DNA of 64,000 nucleotides, from contig NZ_CP007035.1 in assembly GCF_000243115.2 (NCBI RefSeq), positions 806,001 through 870,000 on the forward strand, written 5' to 3'. Below, one piece after another: positions 53,537 through 62,563 of the stretch. Positions within the stretch are counted from its first letter, which is position 1, and every line of letters begins with the position of its first letter. Origin of the DNA: Niabella soli DSM 19437. GTDB taxonomy: Bacteria; Bacteroidota; Bacteroidia; Chitinophagales; Chitinophagaceae. Below the pieces are notes generated by a model. The model saw nothing but the letters and a program-made list of their open reading frames with translations. It did not search any database and had not been told where the DNA came from. The position numbers and the translations under genes are program-made.

Positions 53537-54379
53537 ATGAAAAAAAGGATCATTGCCCTTCTCACGGCATTCATATGCATAGGAAATGCGGGCGCACAAT
53601 CTGTAAATAATGCGCCTGTAAAATTGAGAGTGGCTACTTATAATGTGGGCCATTTTAACCAGGGGATGAAGGGCGGACTGGAAGTACGAGGAAAAAATTA
53701 CTACCCAGATAACAAAGCCGTAACGGGTAACTATATTAAGCAGGAATTATTGGCCTGGAGAAAATGGATAGGGGAGCAAAGCCTGGATCTTTTTTGCGTG
53801 CAGGAATGGAACCGGTACTTCGACCAGGACAGCACTTTTATTGCCGAAAATGAACTGTTAAAACCCTATTATAATAATATTTATTTTGGCGACCAGCATC
53901 CCTGGATCTACAACGGCATTGCCACAAATTACCGCTTAACCAACCTCCACCAGAAATACTGGTTCCAGGATTATTATGCGTTGATCGGCGACCTGCAGAT
54001 CGGCAACAAAATCATTAAGATTATTTCTACGCATATTCCCTGGAAAAAAGAGGGCCATAAACCTGCATTGGATTCCATAATTGCTGAGCTGAAAAAGTAT
54101 GACCATTTTATCTGTTTTGGAGATACCAACTCTTCAGACGAAGAATTGCTGCAATTCAGCAACGCAGGCTTTAATATTGCCAATGGCGGCTACCAGGGAT
54201 GGTTTATGACCACTCCGGGTAATGTTAGTTTAGCGGGTATGAAAGATGGTCCCAATCGGCATATAGATGAAATTATCACCAGTAAGAATATTAAGATCAT
54301 GAAGGTTTCAGCGCCCTACACCCGTTTAAATGATATGGATCATTTGCCGTTGATCGCAGATGTAATTATCACTCCGTAA
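53537..54379 (+). CDS. Secreted endonuclease/exonuclease/phosphatase-family protein
   Basis: 280 residues with a signal peptide (IIALLTAFICIGNAGA). The EEP fold is shown by RVATYNVGHFN at the start, LFCVQEWNRYFDQDS (Glu metal ligand), ICFGDTNSSDEELL and the C-terminal NDMDHLPLIADVI with Asp-His. EEP enzymes cleave phosphodiesters in nucleic acids, sphingomyelin or inositol phosphates. It is the last gene of the SusCD operon. The exact substrate is open. Confidence 0.88.
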   Translation: MKKRIIALLTAFICIGNAGAQSVNNAPVKLRVATYNVGHFNQGMKGGLEVRGKNYYPDNKAVTGNYIKQELLAWRKWIGEQSLDLFCVQEWNRYFDQDSTFIAENELLKPYYNNIYFGDQHPWIYNGIATNYRLTNLHQKYWFQDYYALIGDLQIGNKIIKIISTHIPWKKEGHKPALDSIIAELKKYDHFICFGDTNSSDEELLQFSNAGFNIANGGYQGWFMTTPGNVSLAGMKDGPNRHIDEIITSKNIKIMKVSAPYTRLNDMDHLPLIADVIITP

Positions 54380-54411
54380 TAAGGCTGCCCGGCTAAAGAA
54401 AGGGGAAAATC

Positions 54412-54442
54412 AAACCACATAGCTTATGTGCCTATGTGGTTT
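54412..54442. terminator. Bidirectional terminator between the EEP and E2 genes
   Basis: AAACCACATAG and CTATGTGGTTT form a perfect 11-bp stem with a 9-nt loop and A/T tails on both sides, between convergent genes. Confidence 0.7.
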
Positions 54443-54498
54443 TACTATTCTCACGCTATTGTTTGCTTATAGGGTGCAATGCGGCAGAGCCAGGCGGG

Positions 54499-55833
54499 CT
54501 AAAACTCCATCCCCTTAAAACTTTCCAGTTCTTTTGCAACTGCTGAAAGAAAGGTAGCGCCTAATGCGCCGTCTACTACCCGGTGGTCATAACTCATGCT
54601 CAATACCATTATATGCCGGATGGCAATGCTGTCGCCCTGGGGCGTTTCAATAACAACGGGCCGCTTTTTAATAGCGCCCACAGCAAGGATGGCCACCTGC
54701 GGCTGGTTAATGATAGGAGTGCCGGAGATACTTCCAAAAGTACCCACATTCGTTAAGGTGAAGGTGCCGCCCTGGGTGTCCTCCGCTTTTAGTTTATTGT
54801 TGCGTGCAGCATCGGCCAAACCATTTACCCGTTTGGCAAGCCCGGTAAGGTTTAACTGGTCTGCATTTTTGATCACCGGTACAATCAGGTTGCCACTGGG
54901 AAGTGCCGTGGCCATACCAATATTAATATCCTTCCTGATAATAATTTTATCACCTTCAATCGAGCTGTTGATCAAGGGGAAGCGCTTGATGCATTTGGTG
55001 ATCGCTTCTATAAATAGCGGAGTGAACGTGATCTTAGTACCTTCTCTCTTCTCAAAGTCCTTTTTCACTTTTTCGCGCCATAACACCATATTGGTGACAT
55101 CAGCCTCCGAAAAACTGGTTACATGCGGGCTGGTGTGCTTGCTGCGCACCATATGTTCCGCAATCAGCTTACGCATGCGATCCATTTCCACGATCTCTAC
55201 ATTATCCCCGTATTTTGCTAAATCGGCCGGCGCTGCTTCGGCGCGGGTAATGGCGGGAACCGTGTTGGTTGCCGCCGGTTGCGACGAACCGCCGGCTCCT
55301 GCCTTCGATCGGGTTGCCACATAACTCAGGATATCATTTTTTGTAACCCGCCCCTCTTTACCGGTACCGGCAATCTGTTCCAGTTCCGACAATGGAACGC
55401 CCTCACTGGCTGCAATCGTCAATACCAGCGGCGAATAAAATTTACTGAGGCTGCCGCCGGCTGTTCCCACACCGGGGGCAACTTTTATTTCCGACGAAAC
55501 GATCTCAAAGTCCTGTTCTTTCTCCGGTTCGGCTACCACAGTTTGCCGGGGGGGTGGGGTGGCAATTGCCGCCGTTTCATGCGCTGCATCAACTGTTGTT
55601 CTTATCCGGGCAATAACGGTACCAATGGGTACCACATCATTCTCCTTAAACAAAATAGCTTCAATGACCCCCGCCGCGGTGCTGGGCACTTCGCTGTCTA
55701 CCTTATCAGTGGCAATTTCTAAAACGGTCTCGTCCATTTCAACAGGATCGCCCACCTGTTTCAGCCATTTCAAAACAGTAGCCTCCATAATACTTTCGCC
55801 CAGTTTGGGCATTACCAGATCCTCTAAAGCCAT
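54499..55833 (-). CDS. 2-oxo acid dehydrogenase E2 (dihydrolipoamide acyltransferase)
   Basis: 444 residues. One lipoyl domain (EIATDKVDSEVPS with lipoylated Lys44), a flexible linker, a peripheral-subunit-binding domain (about 131-170, SPLVLTIAASEGVPLSELEQ), then the catalytic acyltransferase domain ending in MVLSMSYDHRVVDGALGATF with the catalytic His. It is the core of a pyruvate, 2-oxoglutarate or branched-chain dehydrogenase complex. No E1 or E3 genes lie next to it, so the specific complex is unknown. Cytoplasmic. TATTTTTG lies upstream. Confidence 0.93.
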   Translation of the reverse strand: MALEDLVMPKLGESIMEATVLKWLKQVGDPVEMDETVLEIATDKVDSEVPSTAAGVIEAILFKENDVVPIGTVIARIRTTVDAAHETAAIATPPPRQTVVAEPEKEQDFEIVSSEIKVAPGVGTAGGSLSKFYSPLVLTIAASEGVPLSELEQIAGTGKEGRVTKNDILSYVATRSKAGAGGSSQPAATNTVPAITRAEAAPADLAKYGDNVEIVEMDRMRKLIAEHMVRSKHTSPHVTSFSEADVTNMVLWREKVKKDFEKREGTKITFTPLFIEAITKCIKRFPLINSSIEGDKIIIRKDINIGMATALPSGNLIVPVIKNADQLNLTGLAKRVNGLADAARNNKLKAEDTQGGTFTLTNVGTFGSISGTPIINQPQVAILAVGAIKKRPVVIETPQGDSIAIRHIMVLSMSYDHRVVDGALGATFLSAVAKELESFKGMEF

Positions 55834-55875
55834 AGCACTTGTTTATTAGGTAAAGTTATTTAAAAAACTGCGCGA

Positions 55876-55883
55876 CAAAAATA
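55876..55883 (-). promoter_or_regulatory. -7 promoter box of the E2 gene
   Basis: TATTTTTG on the minus strand, full consensus, 42 bp before the ATG at 55833. The remaining gap to 56185 holds a GTTGCGTCGCACTC-type dispersed repeat (55980-56050) and no gene. Confidence 0.55.
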
Positions 55884-56185
55884 GGAATTTGAATGCTAAC
55901 TTTTGTTAGTTTATGCGCTTGCGAAAACTATTGGGGGTAATTATTGGGTTCCTGGCTTTAGTACTACTATAAACTTTTGTTGCGTCGCACTCTTGTGCTG
56001 CTGTATTACTATCGGCAGGCACTGCTGGCAAAGTGGTAAATGACCGCCATTAAACCCTTTTCTTAATGCGCTTAATCTTAATGATTCAAAAAAATTTGTT
56101 GAGGGCTGTCTAAAACATAAAAGTATAGCGCTACAAAAATTGGCACAATATTTTTTTAAATACTTAACTTGCTCATAAAAGCAGT

Positions 56186-56812
56186 ATGCCTTTAATTTTT
56201 CAGGAAGCAATTAATAATTTTACACGATTAGCCATTTGGAAAATTGAAGAGGACGAAGCCTTTTTTAAAGAAAAAGTTCCGTTGCATCGTCAGGTTACAC
56301 ATTGGCATAAGATGTTACAGCACCTGGCGGGGCGGTATTTATTGCAGCATTTATTTCCCGGATTCCCCCTTCATTTAATACAAATTGCTGATACCAGGAA
56401 ACCGTATATAGCGGATGATGCTTTTCATTTTTCTATCTCGCATTGTGGTGATTTTGCCGCGGCAATTGCGAGCACGCAGGAGCGTGTAGGCATCGATATT
56501 GAACTGCCGGTTAACAAGATATTACGTATTCAGCATAAATTTATTAGTCCTTCCGAAAAAGATATTTTAAACCCGCTGTTGTTGGAGGAATATACCCGGA
56601 TATGGTCGGCCAAAGAAGCCGTTTTTAAATGGTATGGTGCCGGTGGTGTTGATTTCAGAGAGGATATCCGGCTTACGGATTATGATGATGCCCGCACCTG
56701 CTTTCGGTGTCATTTTATAAAAACAAACGATTGGCTCAATGTGCATCTGAAGCAGTTGAATGGCTTGTGTTTGAGTTATGTGGTAACGGGACAGGCAAAT
56801 GTTCATAGTTAA
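56186..56812 (+). CDS. 4'-phosphopantetheinyl transferase superfamily protein
   Basis: 208 residues. The metal and catalytic motifs are VGIDIELPVNKILRIQ and IWSAKEAVFKWYG, and HFSISHCGDFAAAI precedes them. It transfers the phosphopantetheine arm of CoA onto acyl or peptidyl carrier proteins. The size and domain order are of the Sfp/AcpT type rather than AcpS. No carrier protein gene is nearby. Cytoplasmic. Confidence 0.9.
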   Translation: MPLIFQEAINNFTRLAIWKIEEDEAFFKEKVPLHRQVTHWHKMLQHLAGRYLLQHLFPGFPLHLIQIADTRKPYIADDAFHFSISHCGDFAAAIASTQERVGIDIELPVNKILRIQHKFISPSEKDILNPLLLEEYTRIWSAKEAVFKWYGAGGVDFREDIRLTDYDDARTCFRCHFIKTNDWLNVHLKQLNGLCLSYVVTGQANVHS

Positions 56813-56878
56813 TAGATCATGGTTCATGGTGTGCCATCAACTATGATCTATGAACCATAAACCATGAACTATGAACTA
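56805..56878. repeat. ATGAACCATGAACTATG-type low-complexity repeat
   Basis: Words such as GATCATGGTTCATGG, CTATGAACCATAAACC and ATGAACTATGAAC can pair with each other and fill the gap between two convergent genes. It includes the last codons of the transferase and of recN. Confidence 0.6.
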
Positions 56879-58527
56879 ACGACCATTTCCTTCGCATTTT
56901 CCAACGCTGCTGCGGTGGGCTTTTCCCCGCTCAGCATTTTGGCAACGGCAATGATGCGCTCATCGGTATCCAGTTGCCGGATCCCCGTTCTTACCTGGCT
57001 GCCGGCTGCTTCTTTGTAAACAAAATAATGCGCGTCCGCCCGGCCTGCGATCTGTGGCTGGTGTGTAATGCAAATGACCTGCCGGCTGGCAGCAAGTTCC
57101 TTCATTATAATGCCTACCTGTTTGGCGGCTTCGCCGGAAATGCCGGTATCAATTTCATCGAATATAAGGGTAGGAAGGTTCATCCGCTCTGCTACCAGGC
57201 TTTTAATACAAAGCATTAAACGGCTTAATTCACCCCCACTGGCTACTTTATTTACGGGCTTGAAGGAGCCGCTTTTATTGGCGTCAAATAGAAAATCAAC
57301 AGCATCCGCACCGTTCATACCCGGCGGCTTTTTCTCAAAAGATACTTTTAGCAAAGCATTGGGCATGCCTACCTGGGTCAGCAAAACGGCTACTTTTTTT
57401 TCAAAAGGAGCGACCTGTTTTTTACGCGCTGCAGCAATAGTCTCCGCCAGCGTTTCAACTGCTTTCAATTGCTGTAGGGTGGTCGCTTCCAGGGCGTCTA
57501 TATCTTCCTGTATATGCAGCACTTCCTGCAGCTTTTCTTCCAGCGCTTTTTGAATGGTCAGCAGTTCATTGGTAGACTGAACCCCATGCTTTTTTTGCAG
57601 CTTGTAACCCAGCGACAATCGTTCATTCAGCGTTTCTATTTTTTCAGGGTCGTAGTGGATCGTGCTGCTCAAATGTTCCAACTCGGCTGCTATATCCCGA
57701 AGCTCTGCCTGGGCGCTGAAGAGGCGGTTGATCAATTCCGGAAGACTTGTATGATAATTGCTGTAATTGTTAAGGGTGTTAAGGATACTTTTTAATTGTT
57801 GCACCAGGGGTTGTTCCCCTTCTTCCAGTTCGTTATAAGCCCGGGCCAGAGCAGATTTGATCCCTTCGGAATTTTCCAGCAGCTTTAGTGTGGCATCCGT
57901 TTCTTCCAGTTCATTTTCTTTAAAGCCGGCCTCGTTTAATTCATCATATTGAAACTGGTGATAGTCGCTCTCTTTATTGAACTGTGCCTGCTGTTCTTTT
58001 AATTGCTCCAGTTGCCGTTTGTTTTGCTGCCAGCCGGCAAAAGCGGCCTGGTATTGTATCAGCAGTTTTCCATTACCGGCAAGCGCATCCAGCACATGTA
58101 CCTGGAAATCGGTATCGCCGAGTTGTAACGTATCAAATTGTTGATGCAGATCTACCAAAAGAGAGCTTAATTGCTGCAGTTGCGGCAGGTTCACCGGTGT
58201 ATCGTTAATAAAAGCGCGGCTTTTTCCATTGGCAGTAATCTCCCGCCGTATGGTGATTTCAGACAGGCGGTCCAGATCATTGGAATTTAAAAAACTATCG
58301 ATCTCCTTTACTGTTCCGGGAGCGAAAATACCTTCAATAACGCATTTCTTTTCTTTGTTTACCAGGGAGCCGGAATCAGCACGGGCACCAAGGATCAGGT
58401 TCAGGGCGCCTAAAATAATTGACTTGCCCGCACCGGTTTCCCCGGTTACGATATTCATCCCCCCGGAAAAATCAATTTCCAGGGTCTCAATAATTACATA
58501 ATTCTTTATATCTAACCGTTTCAGCAT
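56869..58527 (-). CDS. recN: DNA repair protein RecN
   Basis: 552 residues, usual RecN length. Walker A is NIVTGETGAGKSIILGALNL; the signature ASGGELSRLMLCIKSLVAE and Walker B PTLIFDEIDTGISGEAAKQV follow a long coiled coil (about 150-370). RecN is an SMC-like ATPase acting in double-strand break repair on the nucleoid. Convergent with the transferase gene. Confidence 0.97.
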   Translation of the reverse strand: MLKRLDIKNYVIIETLEIDFSGGMNIVTGETGAGKSIILGALNLILGARADSGSLVNKEKKCVIEGIFAPGTVKEIDSFLNSNDLDRLSEITIRREITANGKSRAFINDTPVNLPQLQQLSSLLVDLHQQFDTLQLGDTDFQVHVLDALAGNGKLLIQYQAAFAGWQQNKRQLEQLKEQQAQFNKESDYHQFQYDELNEAGFKENELEETDATLKLLENSEGIKSALARAYNELEEGEQPLVQQLKSILNTLNNYSNYHTSLPELINRLFSAQAELRDIAAELEHLSSTIHYDPEKIETLNERLSLGYKLQKKHGVQSTNELLTIQKALEEKLQEVLHIQEDIDALEATTLQQLKAVETLAETIAAARKKQVAPFEKKVAVLLTQVGMPNALLKVSFEKKPPGMNGADAVDFLFDANKSGSFKPVNKVASGGELSRLMLCIKSLVAERMNLPTLIFDEIDTGISGEAAKQVGIIMKELAASRQVICITHQPQIAGRADAHYFVYKEAAGSQVRTGIRQLDTDERIIAVAKMLSGEKPTAAALENAKEMVVSS

Positions 58528-58646
58528 CGCAAGGCAAATTAAGGAAAAATTCAGGAGCCTGATTAAAAAGAAGCGGGACGGAAAGGCGGGGATGTTCTAT
58601 TCGCTTCCCGTTTCACCGCCTTCCCGGCCCCGGGCTTCAATAAAAA

Positions 58647-58668
58647 CCCCCACTCTTACAAGTGGGGG
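58647..58668 (-). terminator. Terminator of the zinc-ribbon gene
   Basis: CCCCCACT and AGTGGGGG form an 8-bp stem around a 6-nt loop, followed on the minus strand by TTTTTA, 26 bp past the stop at 58695. Confidence 0.82.
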
Positions 58669-58694
58669 AAAATAAAAAAGAAAAAATAATTCAA

Positions 58695-59450
58695 TTATTT
58701 TGCTTCAACATTGTTGTTCAGCTCTTCATCAACCAGGATGCGGCCGCAGTTTTCGCAGGCAATGATTTTTTTGTGCTGTTTGATCTCGCTTTGTTTTTGA
58801 GGAGGAATGGAATAAAAGCATCCACCGCAGGCATCACGTTCTACCGGTACCACAGCCAACCCATTGCGGAAATTACCGCGGATCTTTTCATAGCTGGCCA
58901 GCAAGCGGGGCTCTACATTCTCCTTGGCTTCTTTGGAAAGTTTCTGGTATTCTTTTTCTTCTTTTTCATTGGCGGAAATGATTTTTTCCAGCTCTGCTTT
59001 TTTCACTTCCAGTACACCTTCTTTTGCTCCCAGGTTCTTTTTAGCCTTTTCCAGCAAGATCACTTTATCAGCAATCTCTTCATTTGCATCCTTGATATGC
59101 TTTTCAGCCAGTTTGATCTCGAGTTGCTGCATCTCAATTTCTTTATTGATGGCTTCAAACTCGCGGTTGTTCTTTACATTTTCGCTGTCTTTTTCGTATT
59201 TCTTAATCAGTTCTTCAGCTTCTTTGATGGCGTTTTTACGCTCTTCAATGAACTCTGTAACCCCGTTAATTTCTTCTTCAATTCGCGTTTGGCGGGAGCG
59301 TAAGCCCTGGATCTCATCTTCGAGATCAGCTACTTCCATAGGAAGTTCCCCTTTTAAGATTTTAATCTCATCCAGTTTACTGTCGATCTTTTGTAAGTGG
59401 ATCAATGAACTCAACTTTTCTTCGATTGAAAACTCTTTAACTTGCGGCAT
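58695..59450 (-). CDS. Coiled-coil protein with C4 zinc ribbon
   Basis: 251 residues. About 1-185 is a continuous coiled coil (EFEAINKEIEMQQLEIKLAE and similar). The C-terminal CGGCFYSIPPQ and ACENCGRIL form a zinc ribbon. This protein family occurs widely in bacteria next to Nif3-like genes, as here (33 bp downstream of it), suggesting a shared but unsolved role. Cytoplasmic. Confidence 0.88.
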   Translation of the reverse strand: MPQVKEFSIEEKLSSLIHLQKIDSKLDEIKILKGELPMEVADLEDEIQGLRSRQTRIEEEINGVTEFIEERKNAIKEAEELIKKYEKDSENVKNNREFEAINKEIEMQQLEIKLAEKHIKDANEEIADKVILLEKAKKNLGAKEGVLEVKKAELEKIISANEKEEKEYQKLSKEAKENVEPRLLASYEKIRGNFRNGLAVVPVERDACGGCFYSIPPQKQSEIKQHKKIIACENCGRILVDEELNNNVEAK

Positions 59451-59483
59451 ATCTAATTAACTGTTTGACTATTTTAAAATTCC

Positions 59484-60578
59484 TTAAAAGTACTGAACAG
59501 GATTGGTATTCACTGTTGTTTTAAGGACGGCAAAGTTAGGGAATTTTTCCTGTAAAATGTTGCACAACAGCTCAATGGTAAATTGCTCACTTTCGTAATG
59601 CCCGATGTCTGCAATTATAATTTGCCCGCCGGCATCAAAGAACTCATGATATTTTATATCTGATGTAATATATATATCTGATCCTGAATTGATTGCGTTT
59701 TTTATTAAAAAGCTTCCGGCACCCCCGCAAACACTTATTTTTTTGATTTTTTTACCCATGAGCGCTGTATGTTTCACTACAGACAGGCCAAAAGCCGTTT
59801 TTAATTTTTGTAAAAAATCAATTGCTTCCATTGCTTCAGGGAGCTCGCCGGTAATTCCGGAGCCTATTTCCTGGTGGGGATTTTTAACGGGAATCAATTC
59901 GTAGGCCACCTCTTCATAGGGGTGATTTTGTTTTAAAACAGCTACCATTTTATTGCGCAGCCAGGCCGGGTACAACAGCTCGATTTTTAATTCTTCACCT
60001 TCATGCCGGCTACCAACAACACCGGAATAGGGGTTGGCTTTTGCACCAGGAAAAAACGTGCCTTTACCCAAAACACTAAAGCTGCATTCTTTGTAGTTGC
60101 CGATAGTGCCACCGCCGGCATCAAAAAGCGCATCCAATACTTTGTCCGCTGCTTCGGCCGGAACAAAAAAGAACAGCTTTTCTAACAATCCTTCTTTCGG
60201 GGCCAGGACCTTTAAATTGACAAGGCCCAGTTTTGCCGCGATCTGTGCATTTACGCCTTCGATCACATTATCAAGGTTCGTGTGAATAGCATAAAGTGCG
60301 ATGTCATTTTTTATGGCTTTAATAACGGCGCGTTCTACATAATTGTTTCCGTTTATTTTTTTTAGCCCCGAGAAAATTATGGGGTGATGCGCTACCACAA
60401 GATTGCACCGTTTTTCGATCGCTTCCTCCAACACCGCTTCTGTGGCATCCAGGCAACAAAGGATGCCGGTACAAGCCTGCGTTGCCTGCCCGGTTAAAAG
60501 GCCGGCATTATCATAATTTTCCTGCAAAGCAGGCGGCGCAAAAGATTCCAGCACCTGTATAACAGAACCAATGGTCAT
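59484..60578 (-). CDS. Nif3-like dinuclear metal centre protein
   Basis: 364 residues from ATG 60578 (MTIGSVIQVLESFAPPALQE); an upstream ATG at 60644 is less likely. Metal ligands are in NLVVAHHPIIFSGLKKI, AIHTNLDNVIEGVNAQIA and DIGHYESEQFTIELL. A PII-like domain is inserted in the middle (about 130-235), as in long Nif3 proteins. It forms hexamers, often annotated as GTP cyclohydrolase I type 2; the true activity is uncertain. Same operon as the zinc-ribbon gene. Confidence 0.9.
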   Translation of the reverse strand: MTIGSVIQVLESFAPPALQENYDNAGLLTGQATQACTGILCCLDATEAVLEEAIEKRCNLVVAHHPIIFSGLKKINGNNYVERAVIKAIKNDIALYAIHTNLDNVIEGVNAQIAAKLGLVNLKVLAPKEGLLEKLFFFVPAEAADKVLDALFDAGGGTIGNYKECSFSVLGKGTFFPGAKANPYSGVVGSRHEGEELKIELLYPAWLRNKMVAVLKQNHPYEEVAYELIPVKNPHQEIGSGITGELPEAMEAIDFLQKLKTAFGLSVVKHTALMGKKIKKISVCGGAGSFLIKNAINSGSDIYITSDIKYHEFFDAGGQIIIADIGHYESEQFTIELLCNILQEKFPNFAVLKTTVNTNPVQYF

Positions 60579-60644
60579 TGTTTTTAGATTAAAGATAAGG
60601 AATGAAGGGCGAGTACCATTGCGCAATTTCGAGCTGCCAGTCAA

Positions 60645-60996
60645 AAAATAGCCGGAAAATCGGGAAGGCGGGAAACCCTGGTTTTATCGCCGTTACCTTA
60701 TAAGCTAACCACCTTACCAACCTAAAAAATATTTTTGATTATTTTCATAATAGCCTACTTGCACAGTTGCGAATATTATAAAAAGAATGCCCGCCCTATC
60801 GGGGCATAATATTGGTAGCATAACGGTGTCCCCGATTTAAAAGCGCGTAGCGGCAACAGATTTGTTCGACAATTAATGTGTTCAGATTACAGATCGTTTG
60901 CGATGGGTGCATAACCTTTTTCCGATTCGTGAGGACACGAATCGGGGCGGGCAGCCGTGGCGTGTGTCCTCACGCGCCACGCCAGAAATAAAAATG
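60645..60996. other. Intergenic region with nested palindromes and no gene
   Basis: About 350 bp. 60922-60945 is a perfect 10-bp hairpin (CCGATTCGTG-AGGA-CACGAATCGG). 60956-60981 is a second hairpin with a bulge (CGTGGCG/CGCCACG). GTGAGGACAC of the first and GTGTCCTCAC of the second are also complementary. Confidence 0.6.
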
Positions 60997-61536
60997 TTAT
61001 GCACCCCTTGCTATCAATGCATCAAACGCAAGCGAAAAATTCCGCAAATTTTCTTTAAGCCCCGGATCGCGCAAAGAACCGCCGTCATTAATTTTTCCTT
61101 TAATGCCCTGCACCAGCAGGCAGGTCTCCGGCGTAAACCGGGCATCGAGGGTTCGCATAATGAGCTGTAGTTCGGCATGCCCTTTACTGCCGTTGGCAGA
61201 GGCGGTGATAATACCCAACGGTTTTTGTGAGAACACGGTTGTGGCCACGCACCATTCCAGCATATTTTTGAGCCGTGCAGGAATACTGAAAATATATTCC
61301 GGGGTTGAAATGATGACGCCGGCGGCAGCGGAAATCGCATCTCTTAATGCTACGACCTGCGGTGGCGGCGTTTCGATGGTTTGTTCAGGATCAAAATGCG
61401 GTAACACTGCAAGATCTTCCCAAAGGGCAAATTGCCAGCTTGGATTGAGCTCTTGCAGATATTGTATTAAAAAAAGATTAGAAGAGTTGCGGCTGGCACT
61501 GCCGACGATTGCTAAAATGCGGGGAGTATCCGTCAT
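60997..61536 (-). CDS. NADPH-dependent FMN reductase family protein
   Basis: 179 residues of flavodoxin-like fold: ILAIVGSASRNSSNLFLIQY is the FMN phosphate loop, GVIISTPEYIFSIPARLKNM and KPLGIITASANGSKGHAELQ the other FMN contacts. Such enzymes reduce flavin or quinones with NAD(P)H in the cytoplasm. Stand-alone gene; physiological acceptor unknown. Confidence 0.9.
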   Translation of the reverse strand: MTDTPRILAIVGSASRNSSNLFLIQYLQELNPSWQFALWEDLAVLPHFDPEQTIETPPPQVVALRDAISAAAGVIISTPEYIFSIPARLKNMLEWCVATTVFSQKPLGIITASANGSKGHAELQLIMRTLDARFTPETCLLVQGIKGKINDGGSLRDPGLKENLRNFSLAFDALIARGA

Positions 61537-61687
61537 ATCTTTTATGAATTATCGCATCTGCGAGACTTAAAAATAAGTTTTTTATGATTATTCACTATTG
61601 CCACAGAGCACTGAAAAACGCTGTGGCTTTCTACCCCGATTAAAAAACATCAAGAAGAACAAACACTGAAGGTTAATGAAGCAATGC

Positions 61688-61727
61688 CCATTTTCAAATT
61701 TCCACATTTTCAAATTTTCAAATTTGA
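61688..61727. repeat. TTTTCAAATTT minisatellite at the end of the patatin gene
   Basis: Three units of ATTTTCAAATTT type, some with a CC interruption. They overlap the stop and last codons (SNLKI) of the patatin gene. Confidence 0.6.
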
Positions 61728-62525
61728 GTTTGCTGCGGGCCTTTGGTATCCTTTTTCTTCCAATAATTTTACGGCATAGTTGTACACCCGGTCCAGCATA
61801 TCTGGCACCCCTTTTTTATCAAAAAGGGAGTATTGTGTCATGCCATCGGGATTAAAGAAAATATCGCAGGCGCGCCCTTTCTTATCGATGGTACTTCCGA
61901 TTGCCAGGTGAATGACCCTGTCGAAAACCTTACGGGCGCTGATCTTGCGCATATCGTCGTATACCAGTGCATTCATGTGTGAACCGATCAGGAAATCGCA
62001 TTTATTATAGATCGGTTCAATGGGCAGGTTGTTTAAAATGCCGCCATCCATATAGACCTTACTCCCAATGCGGATCGGCGGAAAAATATAGGGAATGCTG
62101 GAAGAGGCCAGCAGCGCCTGGAATAACTTGCCGTCCGAAAAATATTCCAGGCGGCCATGCGTGATCTCCGTAGAAGCAACGTAAAGCGGAATTTTAAGAA
62201 CGCTGAAATTGTCTTCAGAAAAATATTGAGCAAACAATTTTATTAAAAAGCTTGGGTTGAAAATACCGGTGGTGCCCAGCCGGAATGAGGAACGGGAAAA
62301 AAAAGTAGCCTGCTCTACGATCGTGCGCATTTTATCCGGTGTGTAGCCGGCAGAATAAAAAGCGCCGATAATAGCCCCGGCGCTGGTTCCTGACAAGATC
62401 TGAGGACGTAATCCAAACTCTTCCAGGGCTTTTAAAATAGCAATATGCGCCACCCCGCGCATGCCACCGCCGGAAAGTGTCAGTCCGATTACGGGTTGCT
62501 TCTTTTTAAAGGAAAACCAGGTCAT
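61710..62525 (-). CDS. Patatin-like phospholipase
   Basis: 271 residues. The oxyanion loop LSGGGMRGVAHIAILKAL, nucleophile motif GTSAGAIIGAFYSAG and the Asp motif DGGILNNLPIEPI are complete. It hydrolyses acyl esters of lipids; the compact length and lack of a signal suggest a cytoplasmic or inner-membrane RssA-like enzyme. Its last codons run into a TTTTCAAATTT repeat, so the C-terminus may have been altered by repeat DNA. Confidence 0.9.
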   Translation of the reverse strand: MTWFSFKKKQPVIGLTLSGGGMRGVAHIAILKALEEFGLRPQILSGTSAGAIIGAFYSAGYTPDKMRTIVEQATFFSRSSFRLGTTGIFNPSFLIKLFAQYFSEDNFSVLKIPLYVASTEITHGRLEYFSDGKLFQALLASSSIPYIFPPIRIGSKVYMDGGILNNLPIEPIYNKCDFLIGSHMNALVYDDMRKISARKVFDRVIHLAIGSTIDKKGRACDIFFNPDGMTQYSLFDKKGVPDMLDRVYNYAVKLLEEKGYQRPAANSNLKI

Positions 62526-62563
62526 TGCGAAATGTAAAATAAGAAATAAAAAATGTAAAAGGG

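Noticed and set aside
58662-59460. Long plus-strand frames opposite the coiled-coil gene
   Set aside because: Phe/Ser-rich antisense of a Glu/Lys-rich coiled coil; typical shadow.
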